Of a stretch of DNA of 64,000 nucleotides, positions 49,481 to 58,557 are shown piece after piece (positions within the stretch are counted from its first letter, which is position 1; the number at the start of each line of letters is the position of its first letter). A program made the position numbers and the translations under genes. This stretch comes from VRUE01 sp963819755. Its GTDB lineage: Bacteria > Actinomycetota > Thermoleophilia > Solirubrobacterales > 70-9. The stretch spans positions 1,364,001-1,428,000 of the forward strand of contig CAWFXB010000002.1 in NCBI GenBank assembly GCA_963819755.1. The letters are read 5' to 3'. The notes under the pieces were generated by a model. It saw only the letters and a program-made list of their open reading frames with translations. It did not search any database and was not told the origin of the DNA.

Positions 49481-52400
49481 GTGAGAAGCCACGCGAAGGC
49501 GTCGTCTGCGGGATCGAACTCGGATCGGGGCGAAAGCCGCCGGTTGCTGCGTCGTTCCGGCGCCCTCGCCGCTGTGCTGGTTGCGCTCGTGGCCGCAGCC
49601 TGCCTTCTTCCGGGTTCTGCCTCGGCTATCGAATTCCGCACGCTGACGAGCAAGTTCGGCCCCAACGGGACCGAAGGCACCAGCTTCTCCGAATACCTCG
49701 GTCCGCTTGCCTTCGACCAGGGCAACAAGCACCTCTACGCGCTCGATTCGGAAGCGCAGGAAATCTACGGCTTCGACGCCTCCACCCCGGGCAGCCACAC
49801 CCCGCTCGGTAGCCCCTTCCCGCTGGCCGCACCGAGTGCAAGCTTCGAAGAGGGCATCGCCGTCGACAGCTCCTCGCACCACGTCTACTTCGCCAGCAGG
49901 AGCGGGCACACGCTCTACGGCTTCGACGAAAGCGGCAACGCGCTTCCCGGCTTTCCGATCGGCGGCCTCGGGAACGTATGTGGCGTTGCGGTTGACCCCT
50001 CCGGCAACGTCTGGGTCGCGGAAGGCTCCTCGAAGCGCGTTAGCAAATTCAACTCCGCCGGCGTTGAGACCCAAACCGTCCCCATGCAAGGCGCCGCCGA
50101 ACTGCCCTGCTCCATCGCCGTCGATGGCAATGAGAATCTTTTCCTCGCCGACGGCTACGGGAAGGTCGTCGAGTATCCGGCCGGCAGCGAATACGAGGCA
50201 GCCAGTTCCAAAGTTATCGACCCCGGGTTCGCCTACGCGATCGCCCTCGACCACTCGACCAACGAACTCTACGTCGTCCACTACGAATCGATCGCGGTCT
50301 ACGGCGAAGAAGGGACGCTCCAGTATGAATTCGGCGAAAATGTCCCCGGCGCCGAATACTACGGCGAATTCGGCGGCATCGCGATCGACGAAGCGAGCGG
50401 AGAAGCCTTCGTCTCCGACTACGGCCATCATAAGGTCGACGTCTTCGGTCCGCCGCTCTCGCTGCCGAAGACGTCGACCGAAGGCGCCGACGGCATCACC
50501 GCCTCCGGTGCGACCGTGCATGGCACGATCAACCCCAGGGGCCTGGCGGTCGAAGAGTGCCACTTCGAGGTGATCCCGGCAGAACAGTTCATCGAAACCA
50601 AATACGAACACGTCACCGCAGGGGAGAAGTTCCCCTGCGTGCCCGCCGCCGGCTCGATCCCGGTCGACGCCAACCCCCACGCGGTCAGCGCCGCCGTGAC
50701 CGGCCTCAACCCGGCGACGGTCTACCACTATCGCCTTGCCGCTAAGAACTCGATCGGCGAAGGCCACGGCTTCGATCGTCAGTTCACCACTGGCCCCGCC
50801 TCGCCGCTGGTCGAAGAAGAGTCGGTCGAAGCGGTCGGCACCACGGAGGCGACGGTCGCCGCGAAGATCAACCCGCGCGGCGGTGAAACCACCTATCACC
50901 TCGAGTACGGCACGACGGGCGCCTACGGACAGAGCAGCGAAGAGAGCCCCTCCTTCGGCTTCCCCTCCGACAGCGGCCGGCACGCCGTAAGCGTCCACGT
51001 CGGCGGGCTCACACCCGGTACGGCCTACCACTTCCGCTTCGTCGCCACCAACGAAGTCGCCACGGCCGACGGCGCCGACAGCACCTTCGCCACCTACCCG
51101 GCGAACCCGAGCTTCGCCCCCTGTCCTAACGATGCGTTCCGCACCGGCGCCGGCTCCCGCCTGCCCGACTGCCGCGCCTATGAGCAGAGCACGCCGATCG
51201 ACAAGAACGGCGCCAACGCCCAGGTCTTCGCCGGCTCGGTCAGCCCGTCCGGCGAACGCTTCACCTTCGTTGCCAACGGTGGCCTGCCGACCACCGGCGG
51301 CCTCTCCAACCTTGTTCCCTTCCTCGCCTCGCGCGGACCCGGCGGCTGGGGCTTCGACGGGCTGCTCCCCCTCACCAACGCCGGCTTCAACGCGACCGTC
51401 ATCGGTGCGAACGAAGACCTCTCCACCACCCTGGTCGTCGGCGAAGGGCCCGGTGGCGTCGGCAAACAGCTCTTCCTGCGCGACAGCGAAACGGCGAGCT
51501 TCCAGCCCGGGCCGGTCATCCCAGAAGGGTTCTTCCCAACCCTTGTCGGCTTCGCTGCCGGCGCCTCTCACGTGGCCTTCTTGGGCGAAAAGCAGTTTCT
51601 GCCCAGTGCTCTGGAAGGAAAGCCCAACCTCTACGACCTCGACCACGGCACCCTCACCCTCGTCGATCGCGTCCCCGCCGGCTCGGCGACGAGTTGCGAC
51701 GACGAAGCCGGCCCCGCCTGCGTCGTCCCAGCCGAAGGCACGACCTATGGCCAACTGGGCCAGAAGATCTCCCGCGACGGCTCGCTCTTCTTCTTCACCT
51801 CTGACCCGACGAAACGATCCTTCAACACCGGCCGCATCTACATGCGCGAAGACGGCGCCAGGACGACCTGGATCTCTGCCTCTCAGCGCACCACGCCCGA
51901 CCCGGGCGGCGAAAAACCCGCCGAACTCGTCGGCATCACCTCGGACGGCTCCAAGGCCTTCTTCCTCAGCTGCGAGAAACTCACCGACGACTCGACCGCC
52001 CACTCCAACGGAGAAAACACGTGCACGGGCAGCTCACAGGGCCGGGATCTCTACGTCTATGACGTCGAAACCGGAAATCTCACCGATCTCACCGTCGACT
52101 CCAACGTCGGAGACCCCCTTGGCGCCGGCGTGCAGAACGCCTCACAGGGGGCAATCGTCGGTGCCTCCGAAGACGGCTCTTACATTTACTTCTTTGCCGA
52201 CGGCGTGCTCGCTCCCGGCGCCTCGAACAGCAATTGCCAGAATTTCGAAGCCAAATGCAACCTCTACGTTTACCACGACGGAGCCACCACGTTCATCGCC
52301 CAGACGCAGATAGGTTTTTTTGAACATGAGGTCAGTGGCGACGGCAGTGCCCTGCTCTTTAACTCAGCGCTGAGCCTCACCGGCTACAACAACGTGGGTG

Positions 52401-53128
52401 TCTGTACCCAATTTGGATCAAAAGTCCCCTGCCCCATAAAGGAGTTCTTCCGCTACAACGCCCCCGAAGAAAAGCTGCTCTGCGTCACCTGCCCGCCGAC
52501 GGGGCTTCCGCCCACCGGGTTCCCCAGCTTGTTCACGGCTGGCAGTGCTCTGGGTACCGGCAGCGTCGGCGGACCGGTCCGCAACCTCTCAGCCGACGGC
52601 AACCGCGTCTTCTTCGAGAGCCCCGACGCCATGGTCCCGGGCGACACCAACGGCGCCCGCGACGTCTATGAGTGGGAGGCGAAGGGGGAAGGGAGCTGCG
52701 AATCGGCAAGCCAAAACGGCGGCTGCATCTATCTCATCTCCAGCGGCACCGATCCCGAATCCTCCTACTTCCTCGGCGCCTCGAAGAACGGCGATGGCGT
52801 CTTCTTCTTCACCGAACAGCAGTTGGTGCCAACCGATCAGGACCAGCTCGTCGACGTCTATGACGCGCGCGTCGACGGGGGCCTCGCCTCCCAGCACACG
52901 CTGACGCCGCCGACCTGCTCGACCACCGCCTGCCAGGAAAACCCGCCGCCGCCGCAAGAGCAGACGCCGGCCAGCGCGACCTTCACCGGGCCGGGCGACG
53001 CCCACCCGCGCTCCAGCGGGCGCAAGTGCCCGAGGGGCACGCGCAAGGTCGACCGCAAAGGCAAGGTCAGTTGCCGCAAGGCCCCAAGACAGCACAAACG
53101 CCATCACAACCGCGGAGGTTCCAAGTGA
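49481..53128 (+). CDS. Giant secreted NHL/FN3-type surface protein
   Basis: 1215 residues. The GTG at 49481 follows AAGGAGAG and leads into a signal sequence (LLRRSGALAAVLVALVAAACLLP, ending SASA). A longer TTG-started frame has no ribosome site. An NHL/SMP-30-like propeller (about residues 50-350) is followed by two FN3-like domains, each starting at GATVHGTINPRG or EATVAAKINPRG. A second large propeller with FTFVANGG, LFFFTSDP and YIYFFADG repeats comes next. The tail is Pro-rich and very basic (KCPRGTRKVDRKGKVSCRK...). It is probably a wall-attached or released scaffold. The next gene starts at its stop codon, so they are coupled. Confidence 0.85.
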   Translation: MRSHAKASSAGSNSDRGESRRLLRRSGALAAVLVALVAAACLLPGSASAIEFRTLTSKFGPNGTEGTSFSEYLGPLAFDQGNKHLYALDSEAQEIYGFDASTPGSHTPLGSPFPLAAPSASFEEGIAVDSSSHHVYFASRSGHTLYGFDESGNALPGFPIGGLGNVCGVAVDPSGNVWVAEGSSKRVSKFNSAGVETQTVPMQGAAELPCSIAVDGNENLFLADGYGKVVEYPAGSEYEAASSKVIDPGFAYAIALDHSTNELYVVHYESIAVYGEEGTLQYEFGENVPGAEYYGEFGGIAIDEASGEAFVSDYGHHKVDVFGPPLSLPKTSTEGADGITASGATVHGTINPRGLAVEECHFEVIPAEQFIETKYEHVTAGEKFPCVPAAGSIPVDANPHAVSAAVTGLNPATVYHYRLAAKNSIGEGHGFDRQFTTGPASPLVEEESVEAVGTTEATVAAKINPRGGETTYHLEYGTTGAYGQSSEESPSFGFPSDSGRHAVSVHVGGLTPGTAYHFRFVATNEVATADGADSTFATYPANPSFAPCPNDAFRTGAGSRLPDCRAYEQSTPIDKNGANAQVFAGSVSPSGERFTFVANGGLPTTGGLSNLVPFLASRGPGGWGFDGLLPLTNAGFNATVIGANEDLSTTLVVGEGPGGVGKQLFLRDSETASFQPGPVIPEGFFPTLVGFAAGASHVAFLGEKQFLPSALEGKPNLYDLDHGTLTLVDRVPAGSATSCDDEAGPACVVPAEGTTYGQLGQKISRDGSLFFFTSDPTKRSFNTGRIYMREDGARTTWISASQRTTPDPGGEKPAELVGITSDGSKAFFLSCEKLTDDSTAHSNGENTCTGSSQGRDLYVYDVETGNLTDLTVDSNVGDPLGAGVQNASQGAIVGASEDGSYIYFFADGVLAPGASNSNCQNFEAKCNLYVYHDGATTFIAQTQIGFFEHEVSGDGSALLFNSALSLTGYNNVGVCTQFGSKVPCPIKEFFRYNAPEEKLLCVTCPPTGLPPTGFPSLFTAGSALGTGSVGGPVRNLSADGNRVFFESPDAMVPGDTNGARDVYEWEAKGEGSCESASQNGGCIYLISSGTDPESSYFLGASKNGDGVFFFTEQQLVPTDQDQLVDVYDARVDGGLASQHTLTPPTCSTTACQENPPPPQEQTPASATFTGPGDAHPRSSGRKCPRGTRKVDRKGKVSCRKAPRQHKRHHNRGGSK

Positions 53129-56100
53129 TTTCGGCAAAGCGAATGTCCACCCGCAAGCGGCTTCGCCGCGCCGCCCTCGCCCTCGCCCTGGTCGCGCTGC
53201 CGGCCGCCTGCCTGCCGGCCACGGCCGGAGCGGCCGAACCGGGAGCGGCCTGGAAGATCTCGACCAAGATCCTCACGCCGACCAACCTCACCCCGGGTGA
53301 CAACAGCGGCGAAAGCGTCTACTCGATCACGGTGAGCAACATCGGCTCCAAAGCCGCCTCGGGCCCGTTCACGATCACCGACGAACTGCCCGAAGGCCTC
53401 AGCCTCAACCCGAAACCGACGGACCTCATCTACTTCCACATGTACGACGATGGCCAATCTAACGGCATCAGCAACGAATTCTTCACCTGCGACAGCGCTG
53501 CAGTGAGCTGCGGGGGCTCCACGACGGTGCAGCCGGGCGAGCGCCTCTACATGGTCGTACCGGTCAACGTCGCTCCCGACGCGCCCCCTATCGTCACCAA
53601 CCGGGTGACGATCGTCGGCGGCGGTGCGGTTCCGGACTCCGACAGCGTGCAGACCACAGTCAGCTCCGAACCCCCGCCCTTCGGTCTGGAGAGCTTCGAA
53701 AGCGAACTCCCGAACAGTGGCGCCACCGAGGAGAGCCGCGCAGGCTCCCACCCCTATCAGCTGCGAATCAGCGCCCAGTTCAACGTGGTCCGTGACGGCA
53801 ATCCGGTGGAGAACCCCAAGAGCGTCATCGGCGACCTACCTGCGGGGCTCGTGCTCAACCCCGAAGCGACCCCGGTGCGCTGTAGTGAGGCGCAGCTTGT
53901 CGTCAACGAATGCCCTGACGCGGCCGCGGTCGGCATGGCCTACGTCACCCTCAAGACCGGAGTGGACATCGCCACGCCGAGCTGGAACTCCCCCCTCTTC
54001 AACATGGTGCCGCCGCAGGGCCACCCGGCGGAGCTCGCCTTCAATGCCGCCGGCCTCGGCGTTCCGGTCCACCTGCTCGGCAAGATCCGCAGCGACGGCG
54101 ACTACGGCCTCAGCTCGGAAACTCTCGACATCCTTCAGTTCGGCAACATGTCGGGCGTCTCGATCGACCTCTGGGGCGATCCCTCGGACCCGAGCCACGA
54201 CTACAGGCGCGGCCATTGCGGACGGTTTGAGGGGCTTGGAGAATCGTGCCCTGTGACCCCCGCTCACTTGGCCCTCTTGACGATGCCGAGTGCCTGCTCG
54301 GGACCGCTGAAGTCGACCATCAGCGCCGACTCCTGGCAGCACCAGGGGAGCTTTATCTCGGCGAGCGATGAAACGCAGAACGCATTCGGTGAACCGGTCG
54401 GCGTCACCGAATGCGAAAAGCTCAACTTCGACCCGAAAACCGAAAGCAGCCTCTCGACCGAACGGGCGGAGACGGGAACGGGCTTCGACATAAATGTCGA
54501 CATGCCGAACCACGGCCTCAGCGACTTTCGCCAGCTCAACGAATCCCTTGCGCAAAAAGCCGTCATCACCCTCCCCGAAGGGGTGACGATCAACCCCTCG
54601 GTAGGCGAAGGTCTCGGCTTCTGCACGCCTTCCCAGTACGCCAAGGAGACGGTCGAATCGATAGACGGCGAGGGTTGTCCCGCCGACTCCAAAGTCGGCA
54701 GCCTCGAACTGGAAACGCCCCTTTTGGCAAAAGAAAAGATCGACGGCTCGGTCTACCTGGCCCAGCAGGACAACCCCGAAACGACCCAACACGGAGCTGA
54801 GAATCCCTTCGATTCCGACGTAGCTCTATACATGGTGCTGCGCAACACCAGGTTCGGCGTCTTGGTCAAGAAGCCGCTGAAGGTAGTTCCAGACCCCAAA
54901 ACGGGCCAGCTGGTGGCGACTCTCGAAGACATCCCGCAGCTGCCCTTCAGCCACTTCAACTTCCACTTCAAGGAAGGGGCGAGGGCAGCACTGATCTCTC
55001 CTGCCGCATGCGGCAAATACACGACTGTCTCGAAGTTCTACCCGTCATCGGCTCCCAACAACCCCAAGACGGTCACCTCCGATTTCGAAATCACCAAGGG
55101 AGTGAACGGCGGACCGTGCCCGAGTGGAGGCCTGCCTCCCTTCACCCCCGAATTCCAGGCGGGCTCGGTGAACAACAACGCCAAGTCCTTCAGCCCCTTC
55201 GACATGCGCCTCATAAGGCACGACGGCGATCAGGACATGACCAAGTTCTCCTCGATCCTGCCTCCGGGAGTGCTCGGCAAGCTGGCCGGGATCAGCAAAT
55301 GCTCTGACGCTGCGATCGCCTCGGCAAGGACCAAGACCGGTAAACAGGAGAAGCAAAGCCCCTCCTGTCCGGCAAACTCCCTGATCGGCCACACGATCGC
55401 AGGCGCAGGCGTGGGCGACTCGCTCACCTACGTTCCCGGCTACCTCTACCTCGGAGGCGCCTACAACGGCGATCCCTTGAGCGTCGTCTCGATAACCCCG
55501 GCCCTTGCCGGACCCTTTGACGCCGGCACGGTAGTCGTAAGGGAGGCACTGACGCTCAATCCGGCAACCGCCGAAGTGGAAGTCGATGGAGCCAACTCAG
55601 ACCCGATCCCCCACATCCTCAAAGGGATCGTCTTGAAGGTCAGGGAGCTGCGGGTCCACGTCGATCGTCCCGACTTCATCCTCAACCCGACGAGCTGCGA
55701 AAGAAGCTCAGCCAAAGCAACCCTCTTCGGCGCCTACAGAAACGTCTTCGACCCAGCAGATGACGTCCCGGTAGGCCTCTCGACTCCCTACCAGGCGGCG
55801 AGTTGCGCAAGCCTAGCCTTCAAGCCAAAGCTCTCCTTGGAGCTGCACGGAGGGACCAGGCGAGGCGACCACCCGGCTCTGAAAGCAGAAGTCACGGCAA
55901 GGAGCGCAGACGCCAACATCGGCAAAGCGGTCGTGACCCTGCCGCAATCGGCCTTCCTCGACCAGGCCCATATCAGGACGATCTGCACCAGGGTCCAGTA
56001 CGCGGCAAACGGCGGAGCCGGGGGAGGCTGTCCCAAAGCGGCCCAGTACGGCTACGCCAGGGCCTACACGCCTTTGCTCGACGAACCGGTAGAAGGGCCC

Positions 56101-56436
56101 GTCTACCTACGCTCATCGAACCACAAGCTGCCCGACCTGGTCGCAGCCCTACACGGACTGGTCAACGTCGACATCGTCGGCAGAATCGACTCCTTCAAAG
56201 GAGGGATCAGAAGCTCCTTTGAAACCGTCCCCGACGCACCCGTGAGCAAATTCATCCTCAACATGCAGGGCGGCAAAAAGGGACTTGTGGTCAACAGCAG
56301 AAACCTCTGCGCCGGGACGAACAAGGCAGATGCCGCTCTCACCGGGCAAAACGGAGTCCCTTATGACTTTAAGCCGGTTGTTAAACCGAGCTGTGGGAGC
56401 AAGCGCAAGCACAAGAAGGGCCACGGACGGACGTAA
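53125..56436 (+). CDS. Giant secreted protein with DUF11-like domain
   Basis: 1103 residues. The GTG at 53125 overlaps the preceding stop and has GGAGG six bases upstream; an ATG six codons later is the alternative. Signal peptide LRRAALALALVALPAACLP is followed by a CARDB/DUF11-type Ig-like domain (YSITVSNIGSKAASGPFTITDELPEGLSLNP). A long region of repeated ADLPAGLVLNP-, TLPEGVTINPSVGEGLGFC- and ILPPGVLGKLAGISKC-type units follows. Paired cysteines recur in each unit. The C-terminus is basic (KRKHKKGHGRT). This family of very large exported proteins is typical of Solirubrobacterales; the function is unknown, possibly adhesion or wall binding. Confidence 0.85.
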   Translation: MISAKRMSTRKRLRRAALALALVALPAACLPATAGAAEPGAAWKISTKILTPTNLTPGDNSGESVYSITVSNIGSKAASGPFTITDELPEGLSLNPKPTDLIYFHMYDDGQSNGISNEFFTCDSAAVSCGGSTTVQPGERLYMVVPVNVAPDAPPIVTNRVTIVGGGAVPDSDSVQTTVSSEPPPFGLESFESELPNSGATEESRAGSHPYQLRISAQFNVVRDGNPVENPKSVIGDLPAGLVLNPEATPVRCSEAQLVVNECPDAAAVGMAYVTLKTGVDIATPSWNSPLFNMVPPQGHPAELAFNAAGLGVPVHLLGKIRSDGDYGLSSETLDILQFGNMSGVSIDLWGDPSDPSHDYRRGHCGRFEGLGESCPVTPAHLALLTMPSACSGPLKSTISADSWQHQGSFISASDETQNAFGEPVGVTECEKLNFDPKTESSLSTERAETGTGFDINVDMPNHGLSDFRQLNESLAQKAVITLPEGVTINPSVGEGLGFCTPSQYAKETVESIDGEGCPADSKVGSLELETPLLAKEKIDGSVYLAQQDNPETTQHGAENPFDSDVALYMVLRNTRFGVLVKKPLKVVPDPKTGQLVATLEDIPQLPFSHFNFHFKEGARAALISPAACGKYTTVSKFYPSSAPNNPKTVTSDFEITKGVNGGPCPSGGLPPFTPEFQAGSVNNNAKSFSPFDMRLIRHDGDQDMTKFSSILPPGVLGKLAGISKCSDAAIASARTKTGKQEKQSPSCPANSLIGHTIAGAGVGDSLTYVPGYLYLGGAYNGDPLSVVSITPALAGPFDAGTVVVREALTLNPATAEVEVDGANSDPIPHILKGIVLKVRELRVHVDRPDFILNPTSCERSSAKATLFGAYRNVFDPADDVPVGLSTPYQAASCASLAFKPKLSLELHGGTRRGDHPALKAEVTARSADANIGKAVVTLPQSAFLDQAHIRTICTRVQYAANGGAGGGCPKAAQYGYARAYTPLLDEPVEGPVYLRSSNHKLPDLVAALHGLVNVDIVGRIDSFKGGIRSSFETVPDAPVSKFILNMQGGKKGLVVNSRNLCAGTNKADAALTGQNGVPYDFKPVVKPSCGSKRKHKKGHGRT

Positions 56437-56474
56437 TTCCGCCGGACACACGACGTTCCCTAGAATGCTGAGCA

Positions 56475-57185
56475 GTGAGGGGGGGATCAAAGACGCTGGC
56501 TGTGGTGGCGCTCGCCGCGCTGTTGATTGCCGTGGGCCTGGCTGCCTGCGGAAGCAGCGACAGCTCCAGCTCGACGACGACCGCAACTGACCAGGGACAG
56601 GCGGAAAGCAAGTCCAGCCAAGAGGCCCCAAAGCAGAGCGGTGCCAAGAGCGACGAAGGCAAGCCCGGCTCTGGCGGCGAAGGGCAGTCCGGCAGCTCCG
56701 GCCCCAGCGCGAGCGACTTCACTCCCAAGCCCCACAACGACTCCGGCGGCGGCTCGGCCCCTTACAAAACCAAGGGAGGCGACAACAGCGTTCAGGAATT
56801 CGGCGAAGAGGCCGGCGGCTCCGAATTCCACGCCGCCGCGACCGCCCTGCACAACTTCCTCGACGCCCGCGCCGAGGGCAACTGGGCCGCGACCTGCAAC
56901 TACGTGTCGAAGACGATCACCGAATCGCTCGAAAAACTCGCCGCGCAGGCCAAGCAACTCAAAGACAAAAGCTGCGCCGCGCTCCTCGAGGCACTGACGA
57001 ACCCCGCCGCCAAGCCGGCGCTAAAGGCCGAAGCCGAACAGGCCAACGTCCGCTCGCTGCGCACCGAAGGCGAACGGGCCTTCGTCCTCTACACCGGCCC
57101 CCACAGCGCCATCCTGGCGATGCCGATGGCGAACGAAGGCGGCGACTGGAAGGTCTCCAGCCTCGCCGGCACCCCGCTCAATTAG
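56475..57185 (+). CDS. Lipoprotein with Ser/Gly-rich linker
   Basis: 236 residues from a GTG. The signal peptide ends in the lipobox VGLAAC, followed by SSDSSSSTTT, so the protein is lipid-anchored. A 70-residue Ser/Gly/Lys-rich spacer precedes a compact helical-beta domain (HAAATALHNFLDARAEGNWAATCNYVSKTITESLEKLAAQ ... GGDWKVSSLAGTPLN) that resembles NTF2/SnoaL-like or DUF4878 domains. A TAGAAT sequence at 56461-56466, 8 bases before the start, is a good -10, so the mRNA may be leaderless. It follows the two giant secreted proteins and may share a surface role. Confidence 0.8.
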   Translation: MRGGSKTLAVVALAALLIAVGLAACGSSDSSSSTTTATDQGQAESKSSQEAPKQSGAKSDEGKPGSGGEGQSGSSGPSASDFTPKPHNDSGGGSAPYKTKGGDNSVQEFGEEAGGSEFHAAATALHNFLDARAEGNWAATCNYVSKTITESLEKLAAQAKQLKDKSCAALLEALTNPAAKPALKAEAEQANVRSLRTEGERAFVLYTGPHSAILAMPMANEGGDWKVSSLAGTPLN

Positions 57186-57233
57186 CGCCCCAGGGCGCGC
57201 GAAGAGCCGACGAAATCCTGGCCTGGATCCGCA

Positions 57234-58293
57234 TCAGAACGCGGTGCTGAGCCTGCGCCACTCCTTACGACCTCGACCTGGCGACTCGACTACCCCCGCG
57301 TCGCGAAGCTTCCGCAGCTCGGAACGAATGTGATCTGCGCTGATGTCGGGGAGCGCTTGCTGGACCTCGTCGAAAGTGAAGACGTCGGAGGCGCTTGAGC
57401 GCACGTAGAGCTTAATTCGCATGGCCTTCGATCCACGACCGCTCATCAGGTCTCCGGCCCTAGCCCCGAATTCGGTGTAGGCAGCGTTGACGATGCCGAG
57501 GAAGTAGTTGAGCCAGGGCCAGATGTCGTGCTCGCCGCGGTCCCAGCCCGCAGTCGACTTCTCCAAGCTTTCGTAGTAGGTCTCCTTGCTTTCCTCAACC
57601 AGCTTCTCGAGGCTGATGAAGCGCCCCACCTTATGGCCGCAGTGGTAGAGGATGAGCAGCGTGAGCAACCTCGACATCCGTCCATTGCCGTCGTTGAACG
57701 GATGGATCATCAGGAAGTCGAAGACGTAGGTCCCTGCCAAGAGCAAGGGAGCGTGGGAACCGCTTTTGATCGAATCGGCAAAGCGTTCATGGAGCTCGTC
57801 CATGGCCGCGGGCGTTTCGAAGGGACTTACACCCTCGAAGATCACCGCCAGCTTTTCTGCCCTGCTGGTCGAATCGGGCGACCTCGTTCTGGGTGTTCTT
57901 GAAGCGACCTCCTGGAATCGGACTGAAGGCATAGATGTCTCGATGGAGCTGCAGGACAACCGACGTTTTGAGGGGAATGTGCTCCGCGCTCGAATGAATC
58001 GTGTCCAGGACTTTCCGGTAGCCAGAGATCTCCTCCTCCGATCGGTTTTCCGGAGTCGTCTTGTCCTGGACCAGTTCGGTGACTCTGCCGGGGGCTGCAG
58101 TGATTTGCTCGATCGCGTTCGATGAAGCGCTGCTCTGAATCAGAGCTACCTCCATTAGGCCTGCAAGCACCTGGGGATTCTGTCTGCGGAACGCCTCCTC
58201 GCGACCACGCCCAGCGCTGGCCTCGGCCAACGCGGCAGCGGATCGTGCGGGGACCATGCCCAGATGTTTGTCCAAGTCGCGGAAGGTCTGCAT
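57234..58293 (-). pseudogene. Fic-family (AMPylase) protein, one frameshift
   Basis: Two overlapping frames give one Fic protein of about 350 residues. The N-terminal part (start ATG 58293) has LIQSSASSNAIEQI, an S-x3-E inhibitory-helix motif with Q in place of the usual G/N. Fic core motif HPFNDGNGRMSRLL (HPFx2GNGR) carries the catalytic His, and a C-terminal winged helix follows (FTFDEVQQALPDISADHIRSELRKLRDAG). The frame changes near 57868, where one extra C in GACC explains the break. Fic enzymes attach AMP to target proteins. The gene is either inactivated or mis-sequenced. A palindromic AT-rich operator lies just upstream. Confidence 0.75.
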
Positions 58294-58302
58294 AAGCACC
58301 CT

Positions 58303-58335
58303 AAATAGGTATTTAGTATCCCAGAATACCTATTT
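58303..58335 (-). promoter_or_regulatory. AT-rich inverted repeat upstream of the Fic gene
   Basis: AAATAGGTATT (58303-58313) and AATACCTATTT (58325-58335) form a perfect 11-bp inverted repeat with an 11-base spacer, ending 10 bases before the Fic start. On the minus strand it contains TACTAAAT, a -10-like sequence. It is probably an operator over the promoter, possibly bound by the Fic protein's own winged helix. Confidence 0.6.
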
Positions 58336-58365
58336 CGGCGGGAGTTGCCCCCCAACCGCGACGAA

Positions 58366-58408
58366 GCCGACGCCCGGACTTTGAACCGGGGACCCCTTCA
58401 TTATGAAC
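58366..58408 (-). other. 3' fragment of a tRNA (CAT-anticodon type), possible attachment-site remnant
   Basis: The minus strand reads TTCATAATGAAGGGG, then CCCCGGTTCAAAGTCCGGGCG and GTCGGC. This looks like an anticodon loop with CAT, a variable loop, a T-arm (one A more than the standard TTCAAGT) and the 3' acceptor strand. The matching 5' half (D-arm and acceptor) is not present, because sequence upstream of the loop does not pair. Integrative elements often leave such 3' tRNA pieces at their border. The lower-GC island begins here. Confidence 0.45.
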
Positions 58409-58557
58409 GCGATATTTGAGCCCGATCTGGGCCAATTAGGTGCGATCTCGTCCAGTTAGTTCAATTTGGTTGGCAACAGATTTGCCGAGTTGGGGACATA
58501 TTTCGGGACATACTTTGCCACTTCCAAAGGGTTGCGGGAAGGCCGCACAAGATCGTC

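Noticed and set aside
49460..52003. 847-codon open frame antisense to the NHL/FN3 protein
   Set aside because: Shadow of a real gene: repeated Gly/Val/Asp/Arg composition, no ribosome site, and the opposite strand has a signal peptide, domains and a promoter.
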